Below are positions 1 through 12,268 of a stretch of DNA of 64,000 nt, piece by piece. A program made the translations under genes and the position numbers. The notes under the pieces were generated by a model that was given only the letters and a program-made list of their open reading frames with translations, did not search any database and was not told the DNA's origin. Origin of the DNA: Craterostigma plantagineum (taxonomy: Eukaryota; Streptophyta; Magnoliopsida; Lamiales; Linderniaceae); contig JAPQWV010000676.1 of the NCBI GenBank assembly GCA_027422505.1, positions 232,993 to 296,992 on the forward strand, given 5' to 3'. Each line of letters opens with the position of its first letter. Within the stretch, counting starts at the first letter, position 1.

Positions 1-1373
1 CAAGAACGTAACTGCAAAGGCTTATTACAGCCTCCGCCTTGCGAGAAACAGGCGAAAACTGAGCTGAACTTCAAAGAAACTGAACTCAGGCTCGGCTTAC
101 CTGGCTCAGATTCACCAGAGAGGAAATCCGTGGCTGGGATTTCACTCTTCGGTAAGGATTTAAAGGATGAGAACGGCGGTAATAATAAAGGGTTTCTTCA
201 GACCCCTTCGGTGGGCTTCGTTTCAGGTGGGAAAAGGTGCTTTGACGATGCTATTAACGGTAACAGTAAGTGGGCTTCGCTTGTGAGCGATGGATCCGAG
301 GTTAAAACCGAGACAAATGAGGTTCTGTTTAGTAGGGCAAGAGTAGAAGTGACTACTAAAGGCTGTCTTAAAACTGTCGAGGAGGAGGAGAAGAAGAAGA
401 AGAACGAAAATGGCAGCTCTGCCCCTGCTTCAAAGTTGGTGTTCCTTTCTCTCTTATCTTCTTTATCTACCCTTTATCAGTTTCCGATACATAGCTGTTG
501 ACATGTTTCACTCTCGGGAGTCTTTCAGTGTTTTGATCCAACCTAGAAATTGCCTGTAATAAGCTGATTCTTGAAACTCAATTACGCCTCACGAAAAAAT
601 TCAATCTTACTTGTAACGTTAGAGAGACTGACTCTTCCTCGAAACAGGGCTCAAGTAGTCGGTTGGCCGCCAGTTCGATCTTTCAGAAAGAACGCCTTAT
701 CTTCTAACACGTCGAAAGATTGCAATGACATAGCATCAAAATCTTCAGGTCTCTACGTTAAGGTTAGCATGGAAGGCGCGCCATACTTGAGGAAGATCGA
801 TCTCAAGACGTATTCTACCTACGCCGAGCTCTCCTCTGCTTTAGAGAAGATGTTTAGCTGCTTCACCATAGGTAGCTACTTACTTCTCCCTATATCTACA
901 TATACACACACAATTGAGGTGAAATCGATGCTTCTATTCTGCATTTACAGGGCAATGTGGACAAGGGCTTGCTGGGAAAGAAAAGCTGAGCGAAAGTCGT
1001 TTGATGGATCTTCTACACGGGTCGGAGTATGTGCTGACGTACGAAGACAAGGACGGCGATTGGATGCTCGTCGGCGATGTTCCTTGGGAGTATGCCTCAA
1101 AATTTCCCGTCTATCTTTTCTTACACGTGACGAAGATATGATTGAGACTGTGAACTTCGATTGTGTCTGTCTTAGGATGTTCGCTGATTCTTGCAAGAGG
1201 CTGAGGATCATGAAGGGCTCGGAGGCTATAGGGCTAGGTTTGCGAGCCTTTGTGTTTACACTTTTAACCTTCGTAAACAGATGAAAATCGTCTGTGTTGT
1301 ATAACATATCGCTTTTTGCCGTCCTATGTTTTCAGCTCCGAGGGCTATGGAGAAGAGCAAGGGTAAGAACTAG
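1..1373 (+). CDS. Aux/IAA auxin-response repressor, IAA8/IAA9/IAA27 type (5' partial)
   Basis: Nuclear repressor that binds auxin response factors and is degraded through TIR1/AFB when auxin is present. Exons are 1..434, 648..871, 951..1089, 1176..1237 and 1336..1373; all phases join, giving 298 residues with the true start lying before the window. Domain I is ELRLGLPGS near residue 27, the degron VVGWPPVRS opens exon 2, and the PB1 half-domains III/IV follow, including [17 protein letters not shown], the GDVPWE turn and [19 protein letters not shown]. The C-terminus [11 protein letters not shown] is characteristic of the IAA8/9/27 subgroup as I recall it. The degron sits directly after an exon junction, as is usual in this family. 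Family assignment is very secure; orthology to one Arabidopsis member is inferred. Confidence 0.93.
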
Positions 1374-1975
1374 AGGCATGATGAGATGAAACTTAGACCG
1401 AATAAGTGAATCCTCGTACAGAACTAAAAGGGGTTCCAAAAGCTCGGTAGATTTAGCGTTTCTTTGCGTTTGTTTGTATGATTTGCTCGATATTTCAATG
1501 TAAGATTGAGTGCCGTTAGTCCGTACTGTGATTGTGTTCATGGCTTTTTTTACCATGTTAAATGGAATCGATGCTTTTTTGTGCTACCGTAATGTAAACT
1601 GATTTAGTTATAACAGTGTGCTTAAATTGCGTAATCTTGATTTAAGCATACGAAATCATGAATTTGTACGCGAACTTTGTGTCTACGTGTCAGAAGCAGC
1701 ATGTAATAAGTCTTCTTTAAAGGCTAATCACATGTAAATATAGACGTTGAAAGATGCTACTTTATTTCTTGATCCTATATCTAAGCTTATTTGCTATTTT
1801 TACTTCTCTTCCCTCGTTCGTATTTAAATTTAAGTAGACAGACGTACTCACTCCAAGTTCGGTACATAACAAACATTCAAACATCAAAGCTACCAGAAAA
1901 ATGCCTTTCTAAGGATTATTTAGTCACTCAAGCCTTGAAATTAATTATTCTAAAAAATTCAGACAAAAGAAGAAA
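1374..1975. other. Intergenic spacer between Aux/IAA and aquaporin
   Basis: The first half is probably the Aux/IAA 3' UTR. The rest is AT-rich upstream sequence of the aquaporin gene. I see no coding, repeat or RNA gene here. Confidence 0.5.
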
Positions 1976-3225
1976 ATGCCTCCCATGATGGAATTTGGAC
2001 GCGGCGACGAGTCGCTGGGCTTGGGCTCAATAAAGGCCTACGTGGCAGAGTTCATCTCAACGATGCTCTTCGTCTTCGCCGGCGTCGGCTCGGCGATGGC
2101 CTACGCAAAGCTGACCGCCGACGGAGCAGCCCTCGACCCCTCGGGATTACTGGCGGTGGCCCTGAGCCACGGGTTCGCACTATTCGTGGCCGTGGCGGTC
2201 GGAGCCAACATCTCCGGCGGACACGTGAACCCTGCGGTCACCTTCGGGTTGGCCGTCGGGGGTCAGATCACAGTACTCACGGGTCTCTTCTACGTCGTGG
2301 CTCAGCTCCTCGGAGCCACCGTGGCTTGCTACGTCCTCAAGGCCGCCACCGGCGGCTCGTTGGTAGGTGTTTCCAAAATTACGGGTCCTGATCGAATACT
2401 GATTACTATTTACAAGTAAACCAGCAGCAGTCTGCATTTTATTGAGCGGTCTTTCCTAAAATCAATTGAGTGGATTTCCGCCGCAATTTGTGATTGATCA
2501 CTGAAGACACACGGTCAATTTGCGGTCTGTTTTCACCTTTTTTCGGACAATAACGCCGTGAATTCGCTCGAAATTTGGACTATTGTGTCGTTAACCCGTT
2601 CGTTATAATTATTTTCCGTTGATCGTGAATACCCACGAAAATTTGAGATTGTTTTCACCTAATCTGGTCCATAACGTCGGGATTCGAAAGGTTCTCTTTC
2701 GAAAAAAATTTGGATTACCAATTTTATGAAGTAAGCCTACTTTCATTAGGGACAGAACATAAAGAAGTGTTCTATTTCGCAAAAACATGTGTTATTGTAA
2801 AAAAAAATCAGAAGTATGCATTTACCATACCATATATATATGCGATGTACGTGCAGGCTATCCCGACCCACGGGTTGGGGTCGGGGGTCGGGTCGGCCCA
2901 GGGAGTTGTCATGGAGATAGTCATCACGTTTGCGTTGGTATACACGGTCTACGCCACTGCGGTCGACCCGAATAGGGGCGCGATCGGCACGGTGGCGCCG
3001 ATGGCCATTGGGCTCATCGTCTGCGCCAATATCTTAGCCGCGGGTCCGTTCTCGGGCGGGTCGATGAATCCGGCGAGGTCGTTCGGCCCGGCTTTTGTTA
3101 GAGGGGATTTCTCGGGGATTTGGGTCTATTGGGTCGGCCCGTTGATCGGGGGCGGGCTCGCCGGGCTGGTCTATGGGAATGTGTTCATGGAGCATGACCA
3201 TGAGCCACTCACTAGCGACTTCTAA
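1976..3225 (+). CDS. Tonoplast intrinsic protein, TIP2 subfamily aquaporin
   Basis: Six-helix vacuolar membrane channel for water and, in TIP2 proteins, ammonia. Exons 1976..2362 and 2857..3225 join in phase to give 251 residues, the usual TIP length. Both NPA boxes are present ([12 protein letters not shown] around residue 85 and [12 protein letters not shown] around residue 200). By comparison with AtTIP2;1, the selectivity positions read His65, Ile188, Gly197 and Arg203, and loop C carries His134 in IPTHG, matching the extended ammonia-permeable filter. The start ATGCCTCCC agrees with the family N-terminus ([15 protein letters not shown]). Coding GC is much higher than in the intron. TIP2 assignment is strong; the exact member is not determined. 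Confidence 0.95.
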
Positions 3226-3625
3226 GTTTAGAAATTAATTTTTTTGGTTTTTGAAATTGTTAAGTTGAAGGGGGACAATTATGAAATTTAAATGTACTGA
3301 TTTTATGAGCGTTACTTTGCCAATTGCGAGGAACATTAAAAAGTTTTTTTTTTGCCAATTAATTTGTCAAAGTTTCCAGGTATTATAACTTATAAGTATG
3401 TATGTTCGCCACATCACTGTCGTCGCAACCTGTAACGCACACTTTATAGATAATATATTTGTCTATCAAACACAAATACAAAACATTTAATTTCATTTCC
3501 ATCACACCTCAACTAACCCTCTCGTTTTCCTAATACTAATATGTGTATTATATATTTATAAATGCTACCCATGCTGCTCGTTTCATTACCACCATTTTAA
3601 TTATAAGATACATTCAAAATTCATC
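3226..3625. promoter_or_regulatory. Aquaporin 3' flank and upstream region of the DREB gene
   Basis: AT-rich, with TATA-like stretches around 3548-3562, about 65-75 bp before the DREB start. This is the likely core promoter, judged only by position and composition. No other feature is seen. Confidence 0.35.
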
Positions 3626-4285
3626 ATGACCGAAATGCCCAACGATGATCGTCATCATTCAAGCAACACCGATGAGAAAAATAATGATAATGGTAATAGT
3701 GATAATACCAAGAAAAGCAGCAATGATAGTAGTGGCGTCAAGCATCCAATATACAGAGGCGTTCGAATGAGGAGTTGGGGGAAATGGGTGTCAGAGATCA
3801 GACAACCTCGGAAGAAATCGAGGATATGGTTAGGGACTTACCCCACGGCGGAGATGGCGGCCCGGGCCCACGACGTGGCGGCTCTGTGCATCAAAGGGGG
3901 CTCAGCGGTGCTCAACTTCCCTCATCTCAGTGACTCCCTGCCCAGGCCGGAGTCGACCTCGCCGCGCGACGTTCAGGTCGCGGCGGCCGAAGCGGCGGCT
4001 ATGGAGGTGGAGCTCAACCAGTCCTCGCCGGAGCAACAAGTCTGTGACAGTGATTACGGTGGAGATGAGCAGTCGCTAGAGGAGATCGTTGAGCTGCCAA
4101 GTTTAGATGGGATGAGCGACTGCGAGTTGCCGGCGGGGAGTGAGATTGTGGCGGCGGAGGAAGGGTGGCTACAGCAGTCGCTTTGGGCGGTGGAAGACGA
4201 GGGCTTCTCTGGGTTTTTCTTGAATGAGTCGGCGGCGTGCGGCGGCGCTTGTGGCGGCGGGAGTTTTCTGGCTGGGAGACAGTGA
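3626..4285 (+). CDS. AP2/ERF transcription factor, DREB subgroup A-4 (TINY/ERF034-like)
   Basis: Single-exon DNA-binding activator of 219 residues. The AP2 domain spans about residues 43-100 ([48 protein letters not shown]). The WV pair in the second strand is typical of DREB rather than ERF binding specificity. Directly after the domain, [21 protein letters not shown] is close to the group III/A-4 motif LPRPxSxSPRDVQ. An acidic C-terminal part contains [11 protein letters not shown] and [13 protein letters not shown], activation-type motifs of the same group. The N-terminus is Asn/Asp/Ser-rich low complexity. The start is the first ATG of the frame. Lack of introns is normal for this subgroup. 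Confidence 0.93.
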   Translation: MTEMPNDDRHHSSNTDEKNNDNGNSDNTKKSSNDSSGVKHPIYRGVRMRSWGKWVSEIRQPRKKSRIWLGTYPTAEMAARAHDVAALCIKGGSAVLNFPHLSDSLPRPESTSPRDVQVAAAEAAAMEVELNQSSPEQQVCDSDYGGDEQSLEEIVELPSLDGMSDCELPAGSEIVAAEEGWLQQSLWAVEDEGFSGFFLNESAACGGACGGGSFLAGRQ

Positions 4286-4599
4286 TGGGATGGAAGTGAT
4301 AGAACTTTTTTTTTCCTGGCTATATATTGGGTTTTGTCTTGTCGTGTAAATATGGAATGAGTGATGTAATAATTGTTATAGATGTCATGTAATTACTTTC
4401 TTCACACGTAATGTTTGTTTAGGAAAGAATTTCGACCAAACACCTAATACTTCATTGAGTTAATTAACTGGGTGATTGTGTGAATAAATGAGCTGTGCAT
4501 TGTGATGTTAATAACATAGTAGTTCTTGTTTTTCAATATATACTATTTCACACATCTTACGCTTTTAAATACCTCCTTTATGTCTTTTGCAGTTTTCAT
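4286..4599. other. DREB 3' flank
   Basis: AT-rich sequence, the likely 3' UTR of the DREB gene, ending at the duplicated target site of the hAT-like element. No gene seen. Confidence 0.4.
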
Positions 4600-5177
4600 T
4601 AGGGGTGAAGATGAGCGGAGCCGGCTCGTGAGCTCGACGAGCCGGCTCGGCAAAAGCTAGGCTCGAGCTCGATATAAATGAGCTCGAGCTCATTTAAGTT
4701 GAGCTCGAGTTCGAGCTCGTTTATGTCGAGCTCGAGCTTGAGCCCGAAAAAGTGGCTCGAAAGCTCATGAACAGACTCACGAACTTTTTTTTTTTTATAT
4801 TATTTTCTATTTTTTTATATTTTTATATTAATTTATATTATTTATCTAATTTTTTAAATATTTTTATTATAATCTCGATTTTTTTATTTTTTAAATTCTT
4901 TTATATTTTTTATATTAATTTATATTATTTTTATTAATTTATTAATTTTTTTATTAAAAGCTCGAGCTCGATGAGCTTCGTGAGCTCGAGCTCATCTGGC
5001 TGTAAATGAGCCGAGCTCGAGCCATGAGCTGAAAAGCTCGACGAGCTCGAGTTCGAGCCTCGAGCTCAGCTGTAAGGGCTCGAGCTCGAGCTCGAGCCCA
5101 GAAAATGAGCCGAGCTCGGCTCGTTTACAGCCCTAGTCGAGCTCGAGCCCATAAAGCTCGGCTCGTTTACAGCCCTA
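4600..5177. mobile_element. Non-autonomous hAT-like element with GAGCTCGAG iterations
   Basis: Termini read TAGGGGTGAAGATGAGC at the left and, inverted, TAGGGCTGTAAACGAGCC at the right, an imperfect inverted pair of the hAT kind. Flanks at 4592..4599 (gttttcat) and 5178..5185 (attttcat) match at 7 of 8 positions, fitting an 8-bp hAT target duplication. The interior is mostly reiterated GAGCTCGAGCTCG around an AT-rich core at about 4780-4960. The right end occurs twice: GCTCGTTTACAGCCCTA ends at about 5137 and again at 5177. No transposase is encoded. Confidence 0.8.
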
Positions 5178-6837
5178 ATTTTCATGATCTTGTTAGTTAT
5201 TTCCAACCAATGGCAACACATGTGAAAATTATCAAAGCATTTTCTCTTTTAATTTGTTATTACATCACATTGTAGATTTGTCATGCAATGTAGGTTAAGG
5301 TTTCTTTCAAGATCAAGACTACGATGACCTCTCCTGGGATCCATTTCTTTATTCAAATAGAAATGCCATTATTAATAAGTTTAAAATTATCTTGATATTT
5401 TTGTCCTGTCATATATATTTCTTTTCTTACATATAGAGTAGACTAACTTTAGCAAATAGCCTTTCACATGAGTTTTGGCTTCATGGTGCAAGTGGCAAAG
5501 CAAGGCAGGACCAATTTCTATTTATCTTATATAGTTTTCTAATTGTATATATGTCTCACCATCGAATAAAATCATGATGATGCAATACTTTCGTCATATT
5601 GTTATAACATTTCCTTTGAACAAATAAACTACGCAATATAAAAATTGCTTTGTGCTAATCTTGTTCTCAACACTGACAGCTAGATGTCATTAAGGTAGCC
5701 AAAGCTTGTAATATTTGGATGACAGCCTTTTTGGTGTCTCTATGTGTTCATTTCCCGCTAATGGGTTGGATTATATCATATCTTCCTACATAATGGTTTG
5801 TCAGATATCAGTATCATATTTTAAAAATATGATATTTTATACCATCCCTGGTAACCATTTTAAAAAATATAAACACATTAGAAATGGGCTTTCATATTAA
5901 ATAGTGAAAAGTATGTGAGAGGCTCTCTTTATTGTGCACATTTTATAAATTTTTGTACAAGTCGTTTTCATAATTGCTGGCACTACTTTATTACGTGAGA
6001 AAATGACAATTCTTTAAGTTTTATTGAAATAATTAATTATATGTAGAAAACCCTCGTTTTGCTATTGACCAAGAACTAATATACCAAGCTGAATCCGTAA
6101 TGATATTTATTATGAAAAGTAATTGCCAACTAACAAACTTATAATTAATTATAAACTTCACAATCAATAAATTCTTAACATTAGAAATATAAATAAAACA
6201 CGGATATAACAAGCTATATTATTACATATAATATCCAGTAGGAAAAGGCTTGTGATCATGGGCTCGGGCCATAGCCTTGGGCCCGAAAATTGTTTAAATC
6301 GAACTCAAAGGACATGGTTGGGCTCGGGCCGCGGCAATGGCTTTAACTAGTAACTTATGCACACTTAAATGCATTTGCTATTTATATAAATATTTTTTTA
6401 TTAAATTTATTTTAGTTTGAAATATTTCATAGAATTCATAATTTAAATTTAATTTGTATGTTTTATATAAATTTATTATAAATTTTAAAGTAAGATAGTA
6501 ATAAACTAAAAATGTAAATTAACTAATTAAACTAAACATAGTAACTAAAGGTAGTTAGTGATATTTTTTTCAATCTCAATTGACGGTTTATTCTAGATCT
6601 TACCCTTAATATAATAGAATAGATAGTAATAGTACGATATAATTTATGTAAAAATTAAAAATATAATGTTAGAAAAATTGAAACAAAATTACATAAGGTC
6701 TGGTGGAGACAAGAATAATTGCGGCCCGTTGCCTAATAACATGGAAAGATCCCTATGAACATCGACAAACATCTGCCATACACATCTCTTATCTTCTTTT
6801 AATTACAAGTTATCTATAACAACTACTCATCAAAATT

Positions 6838-6893
6838 AAATATATATATATATATAATATATATAATATATTATATATATATATATATATATA
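6838..6893. repeat. TA-rich microsatellite
   Basis: Interrupted (TA)n with several AAT breaks. Confidence 0.9.
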
Positions 6894-6997
6894 GTAGTAT
6901 ATACCACACACACGCACCCCTTTTTCAAACGAATAACCTTGCATGTGCCTCTCTTCCCCACATCACATGCATCGCTCCTATACGTAAATATCAAGAC

Positions 6998-6998
6998 T

Positions 6999-7045
<47 letters not shown>
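6998..7045. repeat. Compound (CA)n-(TA)n microsatellite
   Basis: About 13 CA units followed directly by about 11 TA units. Confidence 0.95.
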
Positions 7046-8140
7046 TCGTGCAAATACAATGTACTTACAAGTACAACTAGTTTCATTGCAACAGTTTTCC
7101 GTCGAAGTGTTGAGATGAAGTGACATTAGCCATGTTGTAGTTGATCAATTTTAGAATAGTTAGTCATATACCACATGGTTATATTTATACATATAAATAT
7201 CTAGTTTTGCCTAAATATTGTTTTTACATATAGAAGTTTAATTGATAGATTTCGTTCATTTTACTAATTGAAAATTCATTTTAAAATTTCATCTTGTAAG
7301 AAGTGGACCTTCTTGGGTAAGATGTCTAGCATGGGGCAGACATCTATATCGCCTCCAACGTTACTTCGCAATTAATCTAATAATTTAATTCAATATTGGA
7401 CATAATGCCTTAAAAATATTGGACATATGAATTTCTTTAGGTGATATATATTTACACATTATGTCGGCATACAATAATAATTCGTTCTTGAAATGAGAGA
7501 CGTTTCTTATTATTATTATTGTTATTATATTTGGGCACTCAATTTAAATTTACGTTGGTTAGTTATAAAAGTAATCAATACTTAATTCATTTCTTCGATG
7601 TACGATAGAATTTCTTCGTAGTACGCAAAACTATGTTCTTCGATTCTCTCCTACAAAATCTAATATTTTAATTAATCATGTCGATTGTTCACTGAAATCC
7701 ATGCCATTATTTAATCTACTAATTTTCGATAGTAGATTTATATAATTACATGATTCTTTCAAGGTCTTTAGCTTTATACATAAATCACGCCCCACCATCA
7801 ACATCGCCATAATTGACATCACGTGCTTTCTGGCCACTTTTGTTCCTAATCCACTAATTACTAACAAATATAACACCTCTTATATAACGACATATAATAT
7901 ATATTTATAACGATTAATTACCATGAAAAAGAAATTGAGAATATTTATTAACATGGCATTTAATCTATCTAAATATTTTTATTTTGTCCCACCACCTTTG
8001 ATTCGAAATTCAAACATTCAAAACCATAGTCAACAAGAAAATTTTAATTAGGAGTCAACTCATCGCCCAAAAAAAAGAACTAAAATTCAAATTTAACTAG
8101 TCACATGATTAAGCTACTTCTTCGCTCAACTTTCTAATAG

Positions 8141-9419
8141 CTAGATCAAATCTGGACCGTTGATTTCGCTTGGATAACAACGGTGATGATGAATGAGGAA
8201 CTCATCTCCACCGTCGAAGATCGACCCACGCCCCACCGACATCTGTTGCTGCTGCTGTTCCTTTTGCCGGCGAAGCTCCATAACCTTACGGTGCGAGTTA
8301 GAGTGACGCGCCGACACGAACGTCGGGCTCGCCGCCGGCCGATACTCCGGCACCAGGCGGCCCGACTTGTACCTTACCCCACAGGCGTTGCACAGCGTCT
8401 TCGGGCCCATGGGCCCAGTTCGCCACTGAGGCGTCTTCTCCGACGCGCAGTGGAGGCATTTCCGGCCCGAAGTCTCGACGGAGTGAGCCCTCTTTCTGGC
8501 GGCCGCGGCGGCGGTGTCGGGCTTTGGAGCGACGGTAAGTAGCCGGGAAGACCAGTCGCAGGGGGCGGCGCGTGGGCGCCTGCTGCGTGCTTTTCCTGGG
8601 ACTGAGACTTCGGAGGGGATCCTTAGCGACGGCGGCGGTTGTGGGTACGCGGCGGCGGCGGCGGCGGTGGTGGTGGAGAACGATTCTTCGACGAAGGTTG
8701 ATAGCCATTCTAGCTCGGCCAAGTCGTCGTGCTGTTATGCATCGAAAAGGAAAGATATAAATAATATATATTTATATATAGCAATGTCGAATTTAAGGCA
8801 CAAATTATTAAATGTGATATTTTCCTTTACTTAAAGGATATCTTCTACGTCATCACATGATAAATATGATATGTTTGTACTATTGTGGGCTGTAGCCTGG
8901 TTAGTTGCAACTTGCAATGCAACTTACAGAAGTGTAAAAATTTAAGACAAATTATATATAAAAAATTAATTAGAAATTGCTACAAAAACTGTCGGTTATA
9001 TTTATTTAATTAATTTTTATAACCTATTTAGTAAATTGATGTGTATAAAGAACTAAACAAATAATGGAAAAGATAAAACGAAATTCAGACAATGCTGATT
9101 TTTTTCTTACAGGGACGCAGAGCTCGCCGCCGGCGAAGAGAGAAGACTCGTTGAAGCTACGACAGCTGACGTCGCCGTTACACTGTCCGGCGTCTCCTCC
9201 GCCGGAGGCCGAGGAGTTGCAGCTGTCGACGGCGGTAGCGCCGGAGGAGTGGCCGGAATTGCCTCCATAGCCGTCGTGAAATGAGTCCGTCAACTTCTCG
9301 TCGTTGTTAGAAAAATCCAGGAGATCATCAACGGTGAAATGAACATTGTTGTTGTTAGCAGTATGATCTGCAGATGGAAATTCTGAGTAGTTTTCGAGGA
9401 AATAATCCATGATGTTCAA
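8141..9419 (-). CDS. GATA zinc-finger transcription factor, subfamily I
   Basis: Nuclear factor binding WGATAR sites, with family roles in light and growth control. Minus-strand exons are 9111..9419 and 8141..8731, joining in phase for 299 residues. Exon 1 carries the acidic [13 protein letters not shown] box; the junction reads [23 protein letters not shown], a hallmark of GATA1/2/4/9/12-like proteins. The zinc finger is C-X2-C-X18-C-X2-C (CLHC...[18 protein letters not shown]) followed by [16 protein letters not shown] and the basic tail with [15 protein letters not shown]. Poly-Ala and poly-Gln runs occur. The ATG at 9419 is chosen; a second in-frame Met lies three codons later. Confidence 0.94.
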
Positions 9420-11362
9420 AGAGCTCGGAGTTCAATGTAATGAAGAAGGGAGAGTGGAGAGTAACGTTTAAGAGATGAGTTTTCTTTTCTTTTTCTTTAG
9501 GAAGTTGCTTTTCCTTTGGTGTGTTGAAAGTGAAAGTGAGAGTGATGAGGGTGGCTTTTTTATGGGTGGGATGAGGGGGTCAAAATGGAAATATTAGAAA
9601 TCTAGCGGTCAGTTTAGAATTAATATTAGTATTTTCTTTTTCTTTTTTTTTTTCTTCATGTGAAAGCAATTGGGTTGGCTGTGTGCAATGTATTATATTT
9701 GTGATTTCACTTGCTTGCTTCTGTCGAAGTTAGTTACTTGTCTTGGGCTAAAAATAGAAGTTCCTCAGTAAATTCTTCTATGTCCAATATTATTTATTAT
9801 TTTCATTTTTCGGACACTTGCAGTGCTACATAACTATTCTAACACCTTCTTGTAATTCCTGATTAATAATGTGAGAGCAAACGTTGTAATAATAATTATC
9901 ACCAAAATGTGAAGGACCCTTCACATGATAAAGCCACTAACATCCACGGACATTGCTCACAATCTTTTTTCCTTTTTCTTTTCTCAGCATTGGGATTCTC
10001 AGCAAAATACACCTCAACCCTAAACAATATATATAAGGCTGAATTATTATATTTTGTATATCTTATTCTGTAATGGGGGCGTAAATGTCAATTCCAATTG
10101 GTACGAGTTGCGACTATAAAGCAACGCACATATAGTTTAACCTAAAGTAATTAAGTTCACCTATTAATATTTATCCTTAGGAAACGATTTACCAGTTTTT
10201 GTCGCTGCTGTTGCGACTCTATCATAGTTTAGTTAGTGTCCAAACTCTCTCACTAAATTATTTTATCTCGGGAACTGCGTTCTAATTTAATTTATTATAT
10301 TTCTACGCTCTTAATATAATAATATATCGTTAGTGCTTTGTAAACCGATATTAGTTAATTAAGTACACGTTATAATATTCCTTCACCCACGTTAAAGCAC
10401 GACGGTTACAGCTCGGACTAGGTTCATTACTACTGCAGGACAGTGTTTAGTTGCGTAAAATCAGCATATTATATCCATAAATCACATGCAATTTTTTATT
10501 TTGCCAGAAAAACACCTTCATTTTTCGTCTTTGCCTCGTTAATTTCTTAATCATCCATATCATTTGTTCTTTTAATTTTAATTTTTTTTTTTATGCTCAT
10601 GTTCATGGGGTCCGACTAAGCACGTGACAAAGGTGATGGAGTGTTGTCAGCACTCATGTGACGAGACTAATTTTTTTTGTATATACATTACATGTTCAAT
10701 TTCGATCAATAAATCCTCCATATTTCACCTCATGGGAATTTAATTCGCTTCGATACGTAACGTCCTTATTGAGTGGTGTGGTACGCCACTTCATGTTCCT
10801 TCATAGCCGACCTTGGCGGTGGTCAAAATTCAATTAGCTGTAGGGAATCCACCCTGGTTCTCCGATATTTTAGTCTACCTACTATCATATATTTATTCAT
10901 CTTCAAAGAACTTCATTTTCATTATTTTGTGGTAAATCAACGCTTTCGAACTACAAAATTAAATAATTGCTTCCGTTTCCTATGGTGGTAGAGATATGCT
11001 AATTCATATATTTTCGAGCTTCCCCCTCACTTCCTCCACACTCGACGTGGTTGCACGTGCGCATAGCCTGCACTCGAAGGAAGGCACGTGCCGCACACGC
11101 TTGAACCAAATTGTCAATAACAGTATTGCAATTAGTCCTACGTAGTTCTCCCCTTCAATTAAATCGCAAAGAAAATCTATGGATAAAAAACGAAGCATAT
11201 ATCCCAAAACAAATTGTCTAGCAAAGCAAGGAAGGCGTCATTCATAATCATAACAATAGCAGGAAATAGCTGTATGAGATTCATAGGTAGTCAACAAGCA
11301 CAAACAAACTCTCAACATAAGACCATCCAAACTCATGGTAAAAAACGGAACATTATATCACC
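9420..11362. other. Intergenic region upstream of GATA and downstream of SEC13
   Basis: Both flanking genes are on the minus strand, so the left part holds the GATA promoter (a CT-rich stretch just before the start) and the right end holds the SEC13 3' UTR. CACGTG cores occur near 10621 and 11084. No gene, RNA or transposon is recognised. Confidence 0.45.
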
Positions 11363-12268
11363 TTAGGCTTCAACGTTAGTCACTTGCTGCCACTCTCCAT
11401 CAACGGCTTCCTTCCAAAGCGTCACGCTGTTATTCCCATCGGCCACGGCGAGTATATTCCCCGTCAGCGACCAAGAAACCCTCCAAACGGGCCCGCCAAA
11501 GTCCTTCAGAACCCGACCCTCCCACTGATCGCCCTCCTTAAGAGAGCTCCATATTATGACCCGCCCGTCCTGAGAAGCGCTCGCGATGGTCGACTTTGGA
11601 AGGCCCAAGTTGGGCGCCCAGGCAACGTCCCTGACCCAATCCGTGTGCTTGCTCAGGGCGGGGAAGCAGTCCATCCTCCAATTGCCGTTCTCAAACTTCC
11701 ACACCTTCACAGTGTTGTCGCACCCGCCCGAGGCCAGCTTCTGGACCGGGTCGAGCCCGCCCAGGCCCACGAGGGCGCCCGGGGCGGTCGACGGGGCCCA
11801 CGACACTGAGGTGACTCCCAGCGGGTGGGCCTGGTCGATCCTAGACCTGTCCCATCCGCCGTCGGGTCTTTCTGTGAAGACTGAGATGTTTCCATCTGAC
11901 GATCCGACGGCCAAGGAGAGGCCTATCTCGTGCGGGGCCCACGAGATGGAGTTGACGGAGGATTTGTGGTCGTCGAAGACTTGGGTTTGGATCCACTCGT
12001 TTTGGTTGCCTTCTTTCCAGATTATGACCTTCCCGTCGTAGGAGCACGAGGCTAGGAGGGACCCGAACTTGGGGTGGGCCCACGAGACCTGCCACACGGG
12101 CCCAGCGTGGCCCGTTAGGGTTGCTAGGTGCTGGGAGCTTGAGTTGGTTACGCCTATGATCTTGATGGTGGTGTCGGAGGATGCTGTGGCGAGGCGTTTG
12201 CCGTAGAAGTCCATTTGCACGTCGTGGACGACGTCTTGGTGGCCCGACTCGATCTTTTGTCCCGGCAT
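11363..12268 (-). CDS. SEC13: SEC13 homolog, COPII coat and nuclear pore WD40 protein
   Basis: Six-bladed WD40 protein that pairs with SEC31 in the COPII outer coat at ER exit sites and also belongs to the nuclear pore Y-complex. It is intronless, 301 residues, close to the Arabidopsis SEC13 length. The start at 12268 gives MPGQKIESGHQDVVHDVQMD, matching the family N-terminus; the open frame runs 30 codons further upstream but that part is not family-like. Repeats are visible as GKRLATASSDTTIKI, GSLLASCSYDGKVIIWK, SLAVGSSDGNISVF, KLASGGCDNTVKVWK, STIASASQDGRVIIW and NILAVADGNNSVTLWK. The end EAVDGEWQQVTNVEA is typical. Identity is very secure. Confidence 0.96.
   Translation of the reverse strand: MPGQKIESGHQDVVHDVQMDFYGKRLATASSDTTIKIIGVTNSSSQHLATLTGHAGPVWQVSWAHPKFGSLLASCSYDGKVIIWKEGNQNEWIQTQVFDDHKSSVNSISWAPHEIGLSLAVGSSDGNISVFTERPDGGWDRSRIDQAHPLGVTSVSWAPSTAPGALVGLGGLDPVQKLASGGCDNTVKVWKFENGNWRMDCFPALSKHTDWVRDVAWAPNLGLPKSTIASASQDGRVIIWSSLKEGDQWEGRVLKDFGGPVWRVSWSLTGNILAVADGNNSVTLWKEAVDGEWQQVTNVEA

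Larger units (their letters stand above)
5186..8140. other. AT-rich intergenic region with microsatellites
   Basis: Almost 3 kb without a supportable gene. It holds a TA-rich microsatellite at about 6838-6893 and a (CA)n-(TA)n tract at about 6998-7045. Between 6250 and 6340 there are two GGGCTCGGGCC-type motifs that look like worn transposon sequence. Open frames here are short and show no protein family. Confidence 0.5.

Noticed and set aside
4752..4937. Phe/Tyr/Ile-rich open frame in the hAT-like element
   Set aside because: Product of an AT homopolymer-rich stretch, not a protein.
8183..8834. Several plus-strand open frames of 60-119 codons
   Set aside because: Antisense shadows of the GC-rich GATA exon; the minus-strand zinc finger explains the openness.
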